Below are positions 46,219 to 54,696 of a stretch of 64,000 nucleotides of DNA, piece by piece; position 1 is the stretch's first letter, and every line of letters starts with the position of its first letter. The stretch comes from Lachnospiraceae bacterium. GTDB taxonomy: Bacteria > Bacillota > Clostridia > Lachnospirales > Lachnospiraceae. The DNA is taken from assembly GCA_902363835.1 (NCBI GenBank), contig CABJBM010000014.1:62001-126000 (forward strand), given 5' to 3'. A program made the translations under genes and the position numbers. The notes under the pieces are model-generated. The model saw nothing but the letters and a program-made list of their open reading frames with translations. It had not been told where the DNA came from and made no database searches.

Positions 46219-47922
46219 ATGAAATTGAAAAAAATCTTATCACTGACCCTGGCAGCAGCCATGTCAGCGGCTCTGCTTGCAGGCTGCGGTTCCGGCAATA
46301 CTTCCGGATCCACTGCAGCAGCAGAAAGCCCGGGCCTTACCGAAACTACCAAGGCAGCGGAAACTAAGGCAGCCGGAGAATCAGGGGTGCTTTACAGCAA
46401 CGGCGGACCTACGGAATTCTTTGAGACACCCTGGCTGAACCCGGGAACCTATATGTACAACAAAGCTTTATATGCTCATCTGCTTTTTGCCGATGAGAAC
46501 TTAGCCCCTGTAACCGGAGAAGGTGATCTTGCAAAGTCCTATGGGCTGTCTGAGGATGGTAAGACTCTTTCCTTTGAACTAAGAGACAATATTTTCTGGC
46601 ATGACGGTGAACCCATTACGGCAGAGGATGTTCAGTGGAGCATTGAATATGCTTTAAAGACCACGGTCTTAAACTCTGTATTCCGTTCCACTTTTGCAGC
46701 AATTGAGGGTGCGGAAACATACCAGGCAGGAAGCGCAGAACATATTTCCGGCATTGCGGCAGAGGGAAACAAAATCACCATAACCTTTGAAAAGGTTGCT
46801 CCCGATGCCCTGCTTACCTTTACTCAGTTTGCACCCCTTCCTAAGAAATACTTAGCTGATACGGATCCGATTTCCTTACAGCAGGCAAAGTACTTTCAGA
46901 GCCCTGTCGGTTCCGGCCCGTTTATGGTAGATCAGGTTCAGATGAACAATTTTACGACCTTAAAGCCATTTGACAAATATTATGGAGGCACTCCTTCCTA
47001 TACCATTCACCTAAACCCAAGCGCCGGTGACAGTGATGCCAACTTTGTGACCAATGCCAAGGCAGGAAAGCTTGATTACGCCTATACAAAGAATATTGCA
47101 GACGTAAAGGCGCTGGAAGGGACACCGGGACTTACCATTGATACGGTGAATGTCCGTTATACCCGCCTTCTCTACATGAATAAGTTCAATAAGGCAGACG
47201 GAAAGAAAGCACCTTTGGCTGATCCTAAGGTCCGCCAGGCAATTGCTTATGCTCTGGACATGAAGTCCATTCTTGACGGAGTATTTGAAGGCGCAGCAAT
47301 TCCGGCCAACAGCCTGACACCTGATGGTCCGGACAAGGCAGAGGGTCTTAATAATTATGGTTATGATCCTGAAAAGGCAAAAGCCCTGTTGGCAGAAGCC
47401 GGATGGGATCCGAATACAGAGCTTGATGTTGTCTATTACTATACGGACCAGATGACCCAGGACCTTATGGCAATCATCCAGCAGTATCTTTCCGATGTGG
47501 GAATTAAGATGAAAGCCAGGCTGGTGGAAGGAGATTTAGCAACCATTCTCTGGAAGGCACCTGAGGATCCGGTAAATGGTCCAAGCGCAGTTGACTGGGA
47601 TATGTGTTATGCGGCAAATGCAGCCCTGTCCTTACATGAGTACTATGACAGATATCAGACAGGTTACTCCATTAACTCCCATACACCGGGCGATCCCAAG
47701 CTTGACGAGCTGATTGCGGCAACCAATGCATCCGTAGATGCAGAGATTCAGAAAAAGGCGTTCTTTGAATTGCAGAAATATGAAAATGAAACATTATTTG
47801 AACTGCCTCTGTATTATCAGCCGATTTTCCTGCTTCACAGCCATAAGGTAAGCGGTTTGGATAAGATCGGGAATCCTCAGTTCAACTATAACTGGAATAT
47901 TCAGAACTGGGAAGTAGAGTAA
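46219..47922 (+). CDS. Dipeptide-type ABC substrate-binding lipoprotein (family 5), possibly for sialic acid
   Basis: 567-residue extracellular binding protein. Lipobox LLAGC after MKLKKILSLTLAAAMSAA, a Ser/Thr-rich linker, then the family 5 pattern: LAKSYGLSEDGKTLSFELRDNIFWHDGEPITAEDVQWSIEY-type region and DPKVRQAIAYALDM. Family 5 proteins bind peptides, nickel, sugars or, in the SatA system of Haemophilus ducreyi, sialic acid. Its place just behind nanEK favours sialate here, by inference. ATG 46219 follows AAAGGAGG; an earlier in-frame GTG lacks one. Confidence 0.87.
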   Translation: MKLKKILSLTLAAAMSAALLAGCGSGNTSGSTAAAESPGLTETTKAAETKAAGESGVLYSNGGPTEFFETPWLNPGTYMYNKALYAHLLFADENLAPVTGEGDLAKSYGLSEDGKTLSFELRDNIFWHDGEPITAEDVQWSIEYALKTTVLNSVFRSTFAAIEGAETYQAGSAEHISGIAAEGNKITITFEKVAPDALLTFTQFAPLPKKYLADTDPISLQQAKYFQSPVGSGPFMVDQVQMNNFTTLKPFDKYYGGTPSYTIHLNPSAGDSDANFVTNAKAGKLDYAYTKNIADVKALEGTPGLTIDTVNVRYTRLLYMNKFNKADGKKAPLADPKVRQAIAYALDMKSILDGVFEGAAIPANSLTPDGPDKAEGLNNYGYDPEKAKALLAEAGWDPNTELDVVYYYTDQMTQDLMAIIQQYLSDVGIKMKARLVEGDLATILWKAPEDPVNGPSAVDWDMCYAANAALSLHEYYDRYQTGYSINSHTPGDPKLDELIAATNASVDAEIQKKAFFELQKYENETLFELPLYYQPIFLLHSHKVSGLDKIGNPQFNYNWNIQNWEVE

Positions 47923-47979
47923 GACATGGAGGGATTGTATGAAAGATACAGTCCCTCAATTTTTAAGAGAGGTGAAACC

Positions 47980-48942
47980 ATGGCTAAGTACACGATTAAA
48001 AAGATCCTGGGCATGATCCCCATGCTTTTGATTATTACATTCATTATTTACTGGCTTCTGGATTTGACGCCTGGAGATCCTGTATCCTATCTGATGGATC
48101 CGGAGGCCCTTGCGCGGCTGACAGCAGAGCAGGTGGCAGCCTTAAGAACACAGTATGGTCTGGATGATCCGTTTTTTATCCGTTATTTCAAATGGCTGGG
48201 CAGGCTGGTTCAGGGGGATTTCGGCTATAGCTCTTCAAGCGGCGTTCCGGTTCTCCGGATTATGGCTGAGCGTCTTCCTGCAACCCTGGAACTTGCAGTG
48301 ACTGCCTTATGCATTTCCACTGTGCTGGGAAGTATTTTAGGTGTTCTGGGAGCCATTTATAAAGGAACCATCGGTGACAACATTCTGACCGTGGCAGGTA
48401 TGGTGGGAGTATCCATTCCCCAATTCTTCTTTGGTGTCTGCGCTATTTTAATCTTTGCACTGAATTTGGGCTGGCTGCCGGTAGGAGGAAGAACAGATCC
48501 AACCGTAGTGAACTTTACAGGCCGCATCAAATATATGATTATGCCGGCCATGGTTTTAGGAATCTCCATGACCGCAGGTGTAATGCGGTATGCCAGAAGC
48601 AGTATGCTGGATACCATGAACAAGGATTACATCAAAACGGCCAGAAGCAAAGGACTGTCCGAATGGCGGGTAAACTTAATTCACGGCTTCCGGGTGTCCT
48701 TAACTCCGGTTATTGTCCTGGTAGGCTTTCGTCTGCCCACCCTGATTGCCGGTTCTGTAGTGATTGAGACCGTCTTCCAGTGGCCTGGTATTGGCAGCGC
48801 CTTTAATACGGCAGTCCGCTCCCAAAACTACAACCTGGTCATGATGCTGGCGCTCCTTTTCGTGTTTATGACTTTGTTTGCAAGTACTCTGGTGGATATT
48901 CTGACTGCAGCCTTAGACCCGCGCGTAAAACTTGAGAAATAG
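47980..48942 (+). CDS. Dipeptide-type ABC permease (DppB-like)
   Basis: 321-residue permease, six spans, N-terminal PMLLIITFIIYWLLDLTPGDPV and EAA-type loop KDYIKTARSKGLSEWRVN. Conserved VIETVFQWPGIG near the C-terminus. ATG 47980 follows AGAGGTGA; an ATG 18 codons earlier sits right after the previous stop without a site. Second gene of a complete five-gene transporter. Confidence 0.93.
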   Translation: MAKYTIKKILGMIPMLLIITFIIYWLLDLTPGDPVSYLMDPEALARLTAEQVAALRTQYGLDDPFFIRYFKWLGRLVQGDFGYSSSSGVPVLRIMAERLPATLELAVTALCISTVLGSILGVLGAIYKGTIGDNILTVAGMVGVSIPQFFFGVCAILIFALNLGWLPVGGRTDPTVVNFTGRIKYMIMPAMVLGISMTAGVMRYARSSMLDTMNKDYIKTARSKGLSEWRVNLIHGFRVSLTPVIVLVGFRLPTLIAGSVVIETVFQWPGIGSAFNTAVRSQNYNLVMMLALLFVFMTLFASTLVDILTAALDPRVKLEK

Positions 48943-48956
48943 GAAGGAGGGAAAAA

Positions 48957-49886
48957 ATGAGTACAAAATCAAAGCAAATGCATTTAAACCGGAAGTTTGA
49001 CAGAATCAGGCAGATGGAAGAGTCCGGCGGATTGAAAAGTAAAAAGTCAGGAAACCGGGCTCTCCGGAAGCTGTTACATAACCGTCTGGCAATTATGGGA
49101 GGTGTGATTTTCCTGGTCATTTTAACAGCCTGTATTTTCGCTCCTCTGCTCACCGGGTATTCGCCTAAAGCAGTGGATATGAAGTCCATTTTAAAGCCCC
49201 CCTCTGCCTCCCATCTTTTCGGAACAGATAAAATAGGAAGAGATGTGTTTGCTAGAGTGCTGTTCGGCGGCAGGCTGTCCATTGCCATTGGATTTGGAAG
49301 TGCCTTGGGCTGCGGGATAATCGGAGTGCTTTTTGGCTGCTACAGCGCTTATCGGGGAGGTTTGTTTGACCGGATAATGGTACGGATTTCCGAAGTGTTC
49401 ATGTCCATTCCCCAGCTCATTCTGGTTATGATGCTGGTAGCCATATTAGGGCAGAGCGCAAGGAACATTGTCATTATTTTCATTATCTGCGGTTGGGGAT
49501 CCTGTTTTCGTATGGCCCGGTCCCAGGTGCTTTCTATAAGAGAAGAGGAATATGTGCAGTCTTTAAAGGTTTTCGGATTAAATCCCTTTGTGATCTGTTA
49601 TAAACATATCCTGCCAAATGCCATCAGCCCTATTATCGTGAATGTTACTTTAAGTACAGCCATGTTCATTCTGGAGGAAGCAGCCTTAAGCTTCCTGGGG
49701 CTTGGAGTTCCCTTAGAAATTCCCACCTGGGGAAATATCTTAAATGCCGCACAGGATATGTACACACTGCAGCATAACTGGTGGATGTGGCTTCCCACCG
49801 GTATTGTGGTTTCTTTATTCGTCATGAGCATCAACTTCATGGGTGACGGCATCCGGGATACCACAGATCCCACACAGCAGGGTTAG
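48957..49886 (+). CDS. Dipeptide-type ABC permease (DppC-like)
   Basis: 309 residues. N-terminal cytoplasmic segment with LRKLLHNRLAIMGGVIFLVI, the LFGTDKIGRDVFARVLFGGRLS motif typical of DppC, EAA loop EEEYVQSLKVFGLNPFVICY and LSFLGLGVPLEIPTWGNIL. AGGAGGG precedes the ATG. Pairs with the preceding permease. Confidence 0.94.
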   Translation: MSTKSKQMHLNRKFDRIRQMEESGGLKSKKSGNRALRKLLHNRLAIMGGVIFLVILTACIFAPLLTGYSPKAVDMKSILKPPSASHLFGTDKIGRDVFARVLFGGRLSIAIGFGSALGCGIIGVLFGCYSAYRGGLFDRIMVRISEVFMSIPQLILVMMLVAILGQSARNIVIIFIICGWGSCFRMARSQVLSIREEEYVQSLKVFGLNPFVICYKHILPNAISPIIVNVTLSTAMFILEEAALSFLGLGVPLEIPTWGNILNAAQDMYTLQHNWWMWLPTGIVVSLFVMSINFMGDGIRDTTDPTQQG

Positions 49887-49896
49887 GAGGCAGGGA

Positions 49897-50916
49897 ATGA
49901 AAGACAATACAGTAATTTCCGTAAAGAATTTAAAAACCTATTTTTATACGAATGAGCGGTGCAACAAAGCCATAAACGGTGTATCCATGGATATTAAAAG
50001 CGGGAAAACCCTTTGTATCGTAGGCGAATCCGGCTGCGGAAAAAGTGTGACCGCCACCTCCATTATGCAGCTCCTTCCAAAGCTTTCCAGAATTGAGGAA
50101 GGAGAGATCATCTATCACAGCAAAGATGACAGGGGAGATATCCGGATTCATGAGTTGGAACGGAACGGGAAGGAGATGCGGGGGTTAAGAGGCAGGGATA
50201 TTGCCATGATTTTTCAGGACCCTATGACTGCCTTAAATCCGGTCTACACCATTGGCCGGCAGATTGAAGAGATGATTCATTCCCATAATAAGAGCATTTC
50301 CAAAAAAGAGGTCAGGGCTTCAGCCCTAAAGCTGTTAAAGAACATGGGAATCCCTAACCCGGAAAAAAGAATTGACCAATATCCCCACGAGTTTTCCGGA
50401 GGTATGAGGCAGAGAGCCATGATTGCCATGGCCATGAGCTGCAATCCCAAGGTACTCATTGCCGATGAACCTACCACGGCTTTGGATGTGACCATACAGG
50501 CCCAGATTTTTGAACTGATGGATCATTTGAAAAAGGAATATAACACGGCTATTATGCTGATTACCCACGATATGGGCGTGGTGTGTGAGCTGGCCGATGA
50601 TGTGGCAGTGATGTATATGGGGAATATCATTGAAAGCGGTACGGCGGAAGAAGTTTTGGACAATCCTACTCATCCTTATACCAGGGCTTTGCTAAAGTCC
50701 ATTCCAGTGCTGGGAAAGGGAGCGGATCAGGACATTAATCCCATTAAGGGTTCCACTCCGGACCCCTACAACCGGCCTTCGGGCTGCCAGTTTTCTCCCC
50801 GGTGCGATTATGCCTGTGAGGAATGCGATCAGGGCATGCCAGAGGAAGTCATGCTGGAAGGAACCCATATGGTGCGCTGCGCCAGATATGAGGAGGTGAG
50901 AAAGGATGGCAGATAA
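49897..50916 (+). CDS. Dipeptide-type ABC ATPase (DppD-like)
   Basis: 339 residues. Walker A GESGCGKS at 43-50, Q-loop MIFQDPMTALNPV, signature FSGGMRQR, Walker B VLIADEPTTALD, H-loop LITHDMG, and the C-terminal oligopeptide-type Cys cluster (GCQFSPRCDYACEEC) that can hold an iron-sulfur or zinc site. ATG 49897 follows AGGAGG. Overlaps the next ATPase by 11 bp. Confidence 0.95.
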   Translation: MKDNTVISVKNLKTYFYTNERCNKAINGVSMDIKSGKTLCIVGESGCGKSVTATSIMQLLPKLSRIEEGEIIYHSKDDRGDIRIHELERNGKEMRGLRGRDIAMIFQDPMTALNPVYTIGRQIEEMIHSHNKSISKKEVRASALKLLKNMGIPNPEKRIDQYPHEFSGGMRQRAMIAMAMSCNPKVLIADEPTTALDVTIQAQIFELMDHLKKEYNTAIMLITHDMGVVCELADDVAVMYMGNIIESGTAEEVLDNPTHPYTRALLKSIPVLGKGADQDINPIKGSTPDPYNRPSGCQFSPRCDYACEECDQGMPEEVMLEGTHMVRCARYEEVRKDGR

Positions 50917-51943
50917 AAAAGAGGCTCTGCTGACAATTAAGGGTCTTAAGACCTATTTTCCGGTAAAGGGAGGTTTTCTGGGAAAGGCCACATCCTATGT
51001 TCAGGCAGTAAATGACATTAACTTAACCATCTATAAAGGGGAAACTCTGGGGCTTGTAGGCGAGTCCGGCTGCGGAAAGACCACTTTGGGAAAGACCATT
51101 TTACAGCTTTATAAGGCTACACAAGGGGAAATGGTTTATGAATTTAAGGATGGTCCCAGGAATCTGGAAACCCTTACCGGAAAGGATATGGATGAAGCCA
51201 GAAAAAAGATTCAGATCGTATTTCAGGATCCCCAGTCCTCTTTAAACCCCTCCTTTACTATCTACCAGTCTTTATCAGACCCATTAAAGAAATTCGGAGT
51301 CAAGACAAGGGAAGAAAGAAGAAAGGTGATCGGTGATCTTTTAGAAGCAGTTAATATGAGGCGGGAGTACATGGACCGTTATCCCCATGAATTTTCCGGA
51401 GGACAGAGACAGAGAGTCGGAATTGCCAGAGCACTCTGCATCAATCCGGAGCTGGTCATCTGCGATGAGGCGGTCAGTGCCCTGGATGTTTCCATTCAGG
51501 CCCAGGTTTTGAACCTGCTGAAAAAACTGAAGAAGGAACGGAATTTAACCTATATCTTCATAACCCATGATTTAAGCGTGGTGGAATACATCAGCGACCG
51601 GATTGCAGTTATGTATTTAGGCAGGATCGTGGAACTGGCAGACGCCAAAGAGCTTTATGAAAATACGGTCCATCCCTATACCAGGGCACTGCTTTCCGCA
51701 ATCCCTGTTGCAGATATCCATCATAAAAAAGACAGGATCATTCTGGAAGGAGATGTGCCTTCCCCCATGAATCCACCGTCCGGCTGCCATTTTCACGGCA
51801 GATGCAGGCATTGTCAGGAGATCTGTAAAAAAGAAAAGCCGGAGCTTAAAAATTATGAAATCAATGGAAGGGACCATTATGTGGCCTGCCATTTTGCTGA
51901 GGAAAATATAAAAAATGCGGTTAAGAACAGAACTGAGCACTGA
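50906..51943 (+). CDS. Dipeptide-type ABC ATPase (DppF-like)
   Basis: 345 residues. Walker A GESGCGKTT, Q-loop IVFQDPQSSLNP, signature FSGGQRQR, Walker B LVICDEAVSALD, H-loop FITHDLS, C-terminal GCHFHGRCRHCQEIC cluster. GGAGGTGAGAAAGG precedes the ATG. Completes the five-component importer. Confidence 0.95.
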   Translation: MADKKEALLTIKGLKTYFPVKGGFLGKATSYVQAVNDINLTIYKGETLGLVGESGCGKTTLGKTILQLYKATQGEMVYEFKDGPRNLETLTGKDMDEARKKIQIVFQDPQSSLNPSFTIYQSLSDPLKKFGVKTREERRKVIGDLLEAVNMRREYMDRYPHEFSGGQRQRVGIARALCINPELVICDEAVSALDVSIQAQVLNLLKKLKKERNLTYIFITHDLSVVEYISDRIAVMYLGRIVELADAKELYENTVHPYTRALLSAIPVADIHHKKDRIILEGDVPSPMNPPSGCHFHGRCRHCQEICKKEKPELKNYEINGRDHYVACHFAEENIKNAVKNRTEH

Positions 51944-53531
51944 TGTGCTGGTAATGGGGGCCGGACTTGCAGGCATTATGTCTGCAATCTCGGCGGCTGA
52001 GGCAGGAGCGTCTGTCTGTATTGTGAGCAGCAGGAACATCTGCTCCGGCTCCAGCTTTTATCCCGGGACCTGGGGCTTAGGGCTTATAGGCCCGGAAAGC
52101 CGGGAGGATGAAGAGGACCTGGTCAGAACCATTCTGAAGATAGGAGAAGGAATGGCGGACCCGGAGCTGGTCAGGACTTTGGCTGCAAATATCAGCCGGA
52201 GAATTTCCGGATTAAAGGAAATGGGGGTGGTTCTGAAGGAAGCGGAGAATAAGGGAGAAAAGGAATTTATCCCCTGTTTTGACCACAAGGGGCGGGACTG
52301 GCATGGAATCGTGAAAGAAAGCGCCCAGGTTGTGCTTAAAAAGCGGCTTACTGATCTGGGGGTGAAAACCCTTCCCTTTACGGAAATCATTGATTGGGTA
52401 AAAGAAGAGGGGAAAATCACCGGCGCTGTGGCGGTTTCAGAAGAAAAGGGAGTGATGTTTCTCTCCTGTAAGGCTTTGATAGCCGCCAGCGGAGGCATGG
52501 GAGGTTTGTTTGAGTACCGGCTCAATACCAGCGATGTTACCGGAATGGGGCAGTATCTGGCCCTTAAGGCCGGAGCTGCTCTCACCAACCTGGAATTCAT
52601 GCAGATGATGCCGGGCTTTATAAAGCCGGCATACAAAACCATATATAATGAAAAGGTGTTTTGCTACAGCAATTTTTCTGACCGTGTTACAGGTGACAGT
52701 ATTTTTAAGGACTGGAGCGGAGAGGACCTTGAACGGTGTATGGAGATCAGGTCCTCCCATGGCCCATTTACCTCCCGGCTGGATTCTGCTCCTGTGGATA
52801 TCCGGCTTTTTAACAGCTTTTTAAAGGATAAAGCCGGAGTAGAGCTGACTTATCAGGAGCGAATAAAGAAAAATCAGCCGGAATTTGTCCGGACCTATTT
52901 TCAATGGCTTTTGAAAGAAAAGCATCTGACCATAGATGACCCGGTGATGATTGGAATATTCGCCCATGCCTCCAACGGTGGAATCAGGATTAATTCCCGG
53001 GGGGAAACCGGAGTGGCCGGACTTTTTGCCTGCGGAGAAATAACCGGGGGCATGCATGGTGCGGACCGCTTAGGAGGGCTGTCCACTGCCAATGGCCTGG
53101 TCTTCGGTGTCATTGCCGGGGAAAATGCGGCTCTTTGGGCAAAGAAGCAAAAGAGACCGGCCTTGGAAGAAGCAGACAGTTCCCAAGTCATATATGAGGG
53201 GGCTTCTGATCTGCTGAAGCAGGTCAGAAGAATCAACTTCCAATGCGCTATGGTGGTGCGTTGGGAGAATGAGCTTTTAAAAGGATTAAATGCCCTGGAA
53301 GAGATTCAAAAGGCCATGGGATCCGGAAGACCCTGGCAGAAAAAAGACCGGAAACAGGACTTGCTCCGGTCCTGTGAATTAAAGGCAGCAGTTACCCTGT
53401 CACAATGCCTGTTGGAGGCTGCTTTGGTAAGGCGGGAAAGCAGAGGTTCCCATTACCGGGCAGATTATCCCAAACAGTGCAGTGAGTTTTCTCGTCCTCT
53501 GGATATAAAATGGAAAAAATTTTTTCCCTAA
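51915..53531 (+). CDS. FAD-dependent oxidoreductase (fumarate reductase/aspartate oxidase-like)
   Basis: 538-residue flavoprotein. N-terminal Rossmann motif TDVLVMGAGLAGIMSAISAAEAG, mid-region ALIAASGGMGGLFEYRLNTSDVTGMGQYLALKAGAALTN-type FAD-binding segment, and C-terminal TGVAGLFACGEITGG with HGADRLGGLSTANGLVFG, the family's substrate/FAD signature. A C-terminal helical domain contains MVVRWENELLKGL. No heme or iron-sulfur partner is adjacent. It overlaps the ATPase gene by 29 bp, so it belongs to the transporter operon. Its role in sialate use is unknown; oxidation of a sialic-acid derivative or a nicotinate/aspartate role are alternatives. Confidence 0.82.
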   Translation: MRLRTELSTDVLVMGAGLAGIMSAISAAEAGASVCIVSSRNICSGSSFYPGTWGLGLIGPESREDEEDLVRTILKIGEGMADPELVRTLAANISRRISGLKEMGVVLKEAENKGEKEFIPCFDHKGRDWHGIVKESAQVVLKKRLTDLGVKTLPFTEIIDWVKEEGKITGAVAVSEEKGVMFLSCKALIAASGGMGGLFEYRLNTSDVTGMGQYLALKAGAALTNLEFMQMMPGFIKPAYKTIYNEKVFCYSNFSDRVTGDSIFKDWSGEDLERCMEIRSSHGPFTSRLDSAPVDIRLFNSFLKDKAGVELTYQERIKKNQPEFVRTYFQWLLKEKHLTIDDPVMIGIFAHASNGGIRINSRGETGVAGLFACGEITGGMHGADRLGGLSTANGLVFGVIAGENAALWAKKQKRPALEEADSSQVIYEGASDLLKQVRRINFQCAMVVRWENELLKGLNALEEIQKAMGSGRPWQKKDRKQDLLRSCELKAAVTLSQCLLEAALVRRESRGSHYRADYPKQCSEFSRPLDIKWKKFFP

Positions 53532-53562
53532 AATTGACAAATCCATATTTCTTGTATATGCT
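53512..53562 (+). promoter_or_regulatory. Promoter and operator of the second RpiR gene
   Basis: TTGACA (53534-53539), 17-bp spacer, TATGCT (53557-53562), preceded by the perfect palindrome GGAAAAAATTTTTTCC (53512-53527), which covers the end of the flavoprotein gene. Confidence 0.7.
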
Positions 53563-53576
53563 TGTAGTATCATACA

Positions 53577-53622
53577 AAAAAGGTGCGGTGGACCGGATAG
53601 AAGCATCCACCACGCCTTTTTT
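53577..53622 (+). terminator. Terminator-like hairpin in the RpiR leader
   Basis: GGTGCGGTGGA (53582-53592) pairs with TCCACCACGCC (53606-53616), one mismatch, flanked by A5 and T6. It can end the upstream operon and also lies in the RpiR transcript leader. Confidence 0.75.
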
Positions 53623-53662
53623 CATTCATATCATAAATACAAAGAAAGGGGAATGCAATATT

Positions 53663-54517
53663 ATGCAGGGGGATTTCCTAACAAAAATAAAAGCGGAATA
53701 CAACCAGTTTACCAAGGCTGAGAAAAAGGTGGCCGATTACATCCTGCAGAATCCAAGAGATGTGTTATTCATGTCCATTACGGATTTGGCAGAAGTCTGT
53801 GAGGTGGGGGATACCAGTGTCTTCCGTTTTTGCAAAACCATGAATTTAAAGGGGTATCAGGAGTTTAAGATGATGCTCTCCTTAAGTCTTCATGATGGCA
53901 AGACAGGACAAGGACAGCTTGACGGGGATATCAGTCTGGAGGATTCCTTTGAAGAATTGACACAAAAGGTTCTTAATACCAATGTCAATGCCCTGAAAGA
54001 AACATATTCTCTTCTAAATGAAGAGAATTTTAATCGGGTGATTGATTACCTCCACGAAGCCAGGCGCATCTGCTTTTTTGGCGTGGGCGCCAGCATGCTT
54101 ACGGCAATGAAGGCAGCTAACAAGTTCCTGCGCATTGAACCAAAGGTGTACTGTGTCGAGGATTCCCATATGCAGGCCATGGTGGCCTCCATGATGGAAA
54201 AAGGAGAGGTGGCAGTTATTTTCTCCTATTCCGGAGCAACCAAGGATACCATTCATGTGGCAGAGGCGGCAAAAAAGGCGGGAGCAGCCATTATTTGTGT
54301 TACCCGTTTTGTCAAGTCACCCCTGACATCTTATTCTGATGTCACTTTGCTTTGCGGGGCCAATGAAGGTCCTCTCCAGGGAGGCTCAACCTCAGCGGAA
54401 ATCAGCCAGCTATTTCTGATTGATTTAATGTACACAGAATATTATAGAAGATATTTTGAACGGTGCAGCAGCAATAATGAGAAGACATCGGCTTCTGTAA
54501 TAGAAAAAATGTATTAA
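53663..54517 (+). CDS. RpiR-family regulator, probable sialate regulator
   Basis: 284-285 residues. N-terminal RpiR helix-turn-helix (FTKAEKKVADYILQNP, ITDLAEVCEVGDTSVFRFCKTMNLKGYQEF) and C-terminal SIS domain (ICFFGVGASMLTAMKAANKF, AVIFSYSGATKDTIHVAEAA). Likely ligand ManNAc-6-P or GlcNAc-6-P by analogy with NanR-type RpiR proteins. ATG 53663 is chosen because AAAGGGGA precedes it; the open frame extends upstream without a ribosome site. It lies between the two transporter operons, whose promoters share palindromes with its own. Confidence 0.88.
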   Translation: MQGDFLTKIKAEYNQFTKAEKKVADYILQNPRDVLFMSITDLAEVCEVGDTSVFRFCKTMNLKGYQEFKMMLSLSLHDGKTGQGQLDGDISLEDSFEELTQKVLNTNVNALKETYSLLNEENFNRVIDYLHEARRICFFGVGASMLTAMKAANKFLRIEPKVYCVEDSHMQAMVASMMEKGEVAVIFSYSGATKDTIHVAEAAKKAGAAIICVTRFVKSPLTSYSDVTLLCGANEGPLQGGSTSAEISQLFLIDLMYTEYYRRYFERCSSNNEKTSASVIEKMY

Positions 54518-54548
54518 ACAAAGAAAATTCCTAAAGCATATAATAAAA

Positions 54549-54599
54549 AAGAAAATTCTTTTATTTCAGATTGACAAAATTAATTTTCCGATATATAAT
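54549..54599 (+). promoter_or_regulatory. Promoter and operator of the CUT1 nan transporter
   Basis: Perfect TTGACA (54571-54576), 17-bp spacer, TATAAT (54594-54599), with palindrome AAGAAAATTCTT at 54549-54560. Spacer nearly identical to that at 46124. Confidence 0.82.
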
Positions 54600-54614
54600 A
54601 ATTTCATACAATGA

Positions 54615-54663
54615 AAAAGGCGTTTTGGAAGTTGAAATATACACATTTACCAAAACGCCTTTT
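54615..54663 (+). terminator. Terminator-like leader hairpin of the CUT1 nan transporter
   Basis: Perfect 14-bp stem AAAAGGCGTTTTGG with CCAAAACGCCTTTT around a 21-base loop, starting about ten bases after the predicted transcript start, then TGTTG. It lies before the ribosome site, so full termination would silence the operon. Confidence 0.7.
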
Positions 54664-54696
54664 GTTGTAAAAGACCGATTATAAGGAGGAGAAGTA

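Noticed and set aside
53510..53662. Upstream extension of the second RpiR gene starting at 53510
   Set aside because: The extension runs through a promoter and terminator hairpin and lacks a ribosome site; ATG 53663 with AAAGGGGA gives the normal family start.
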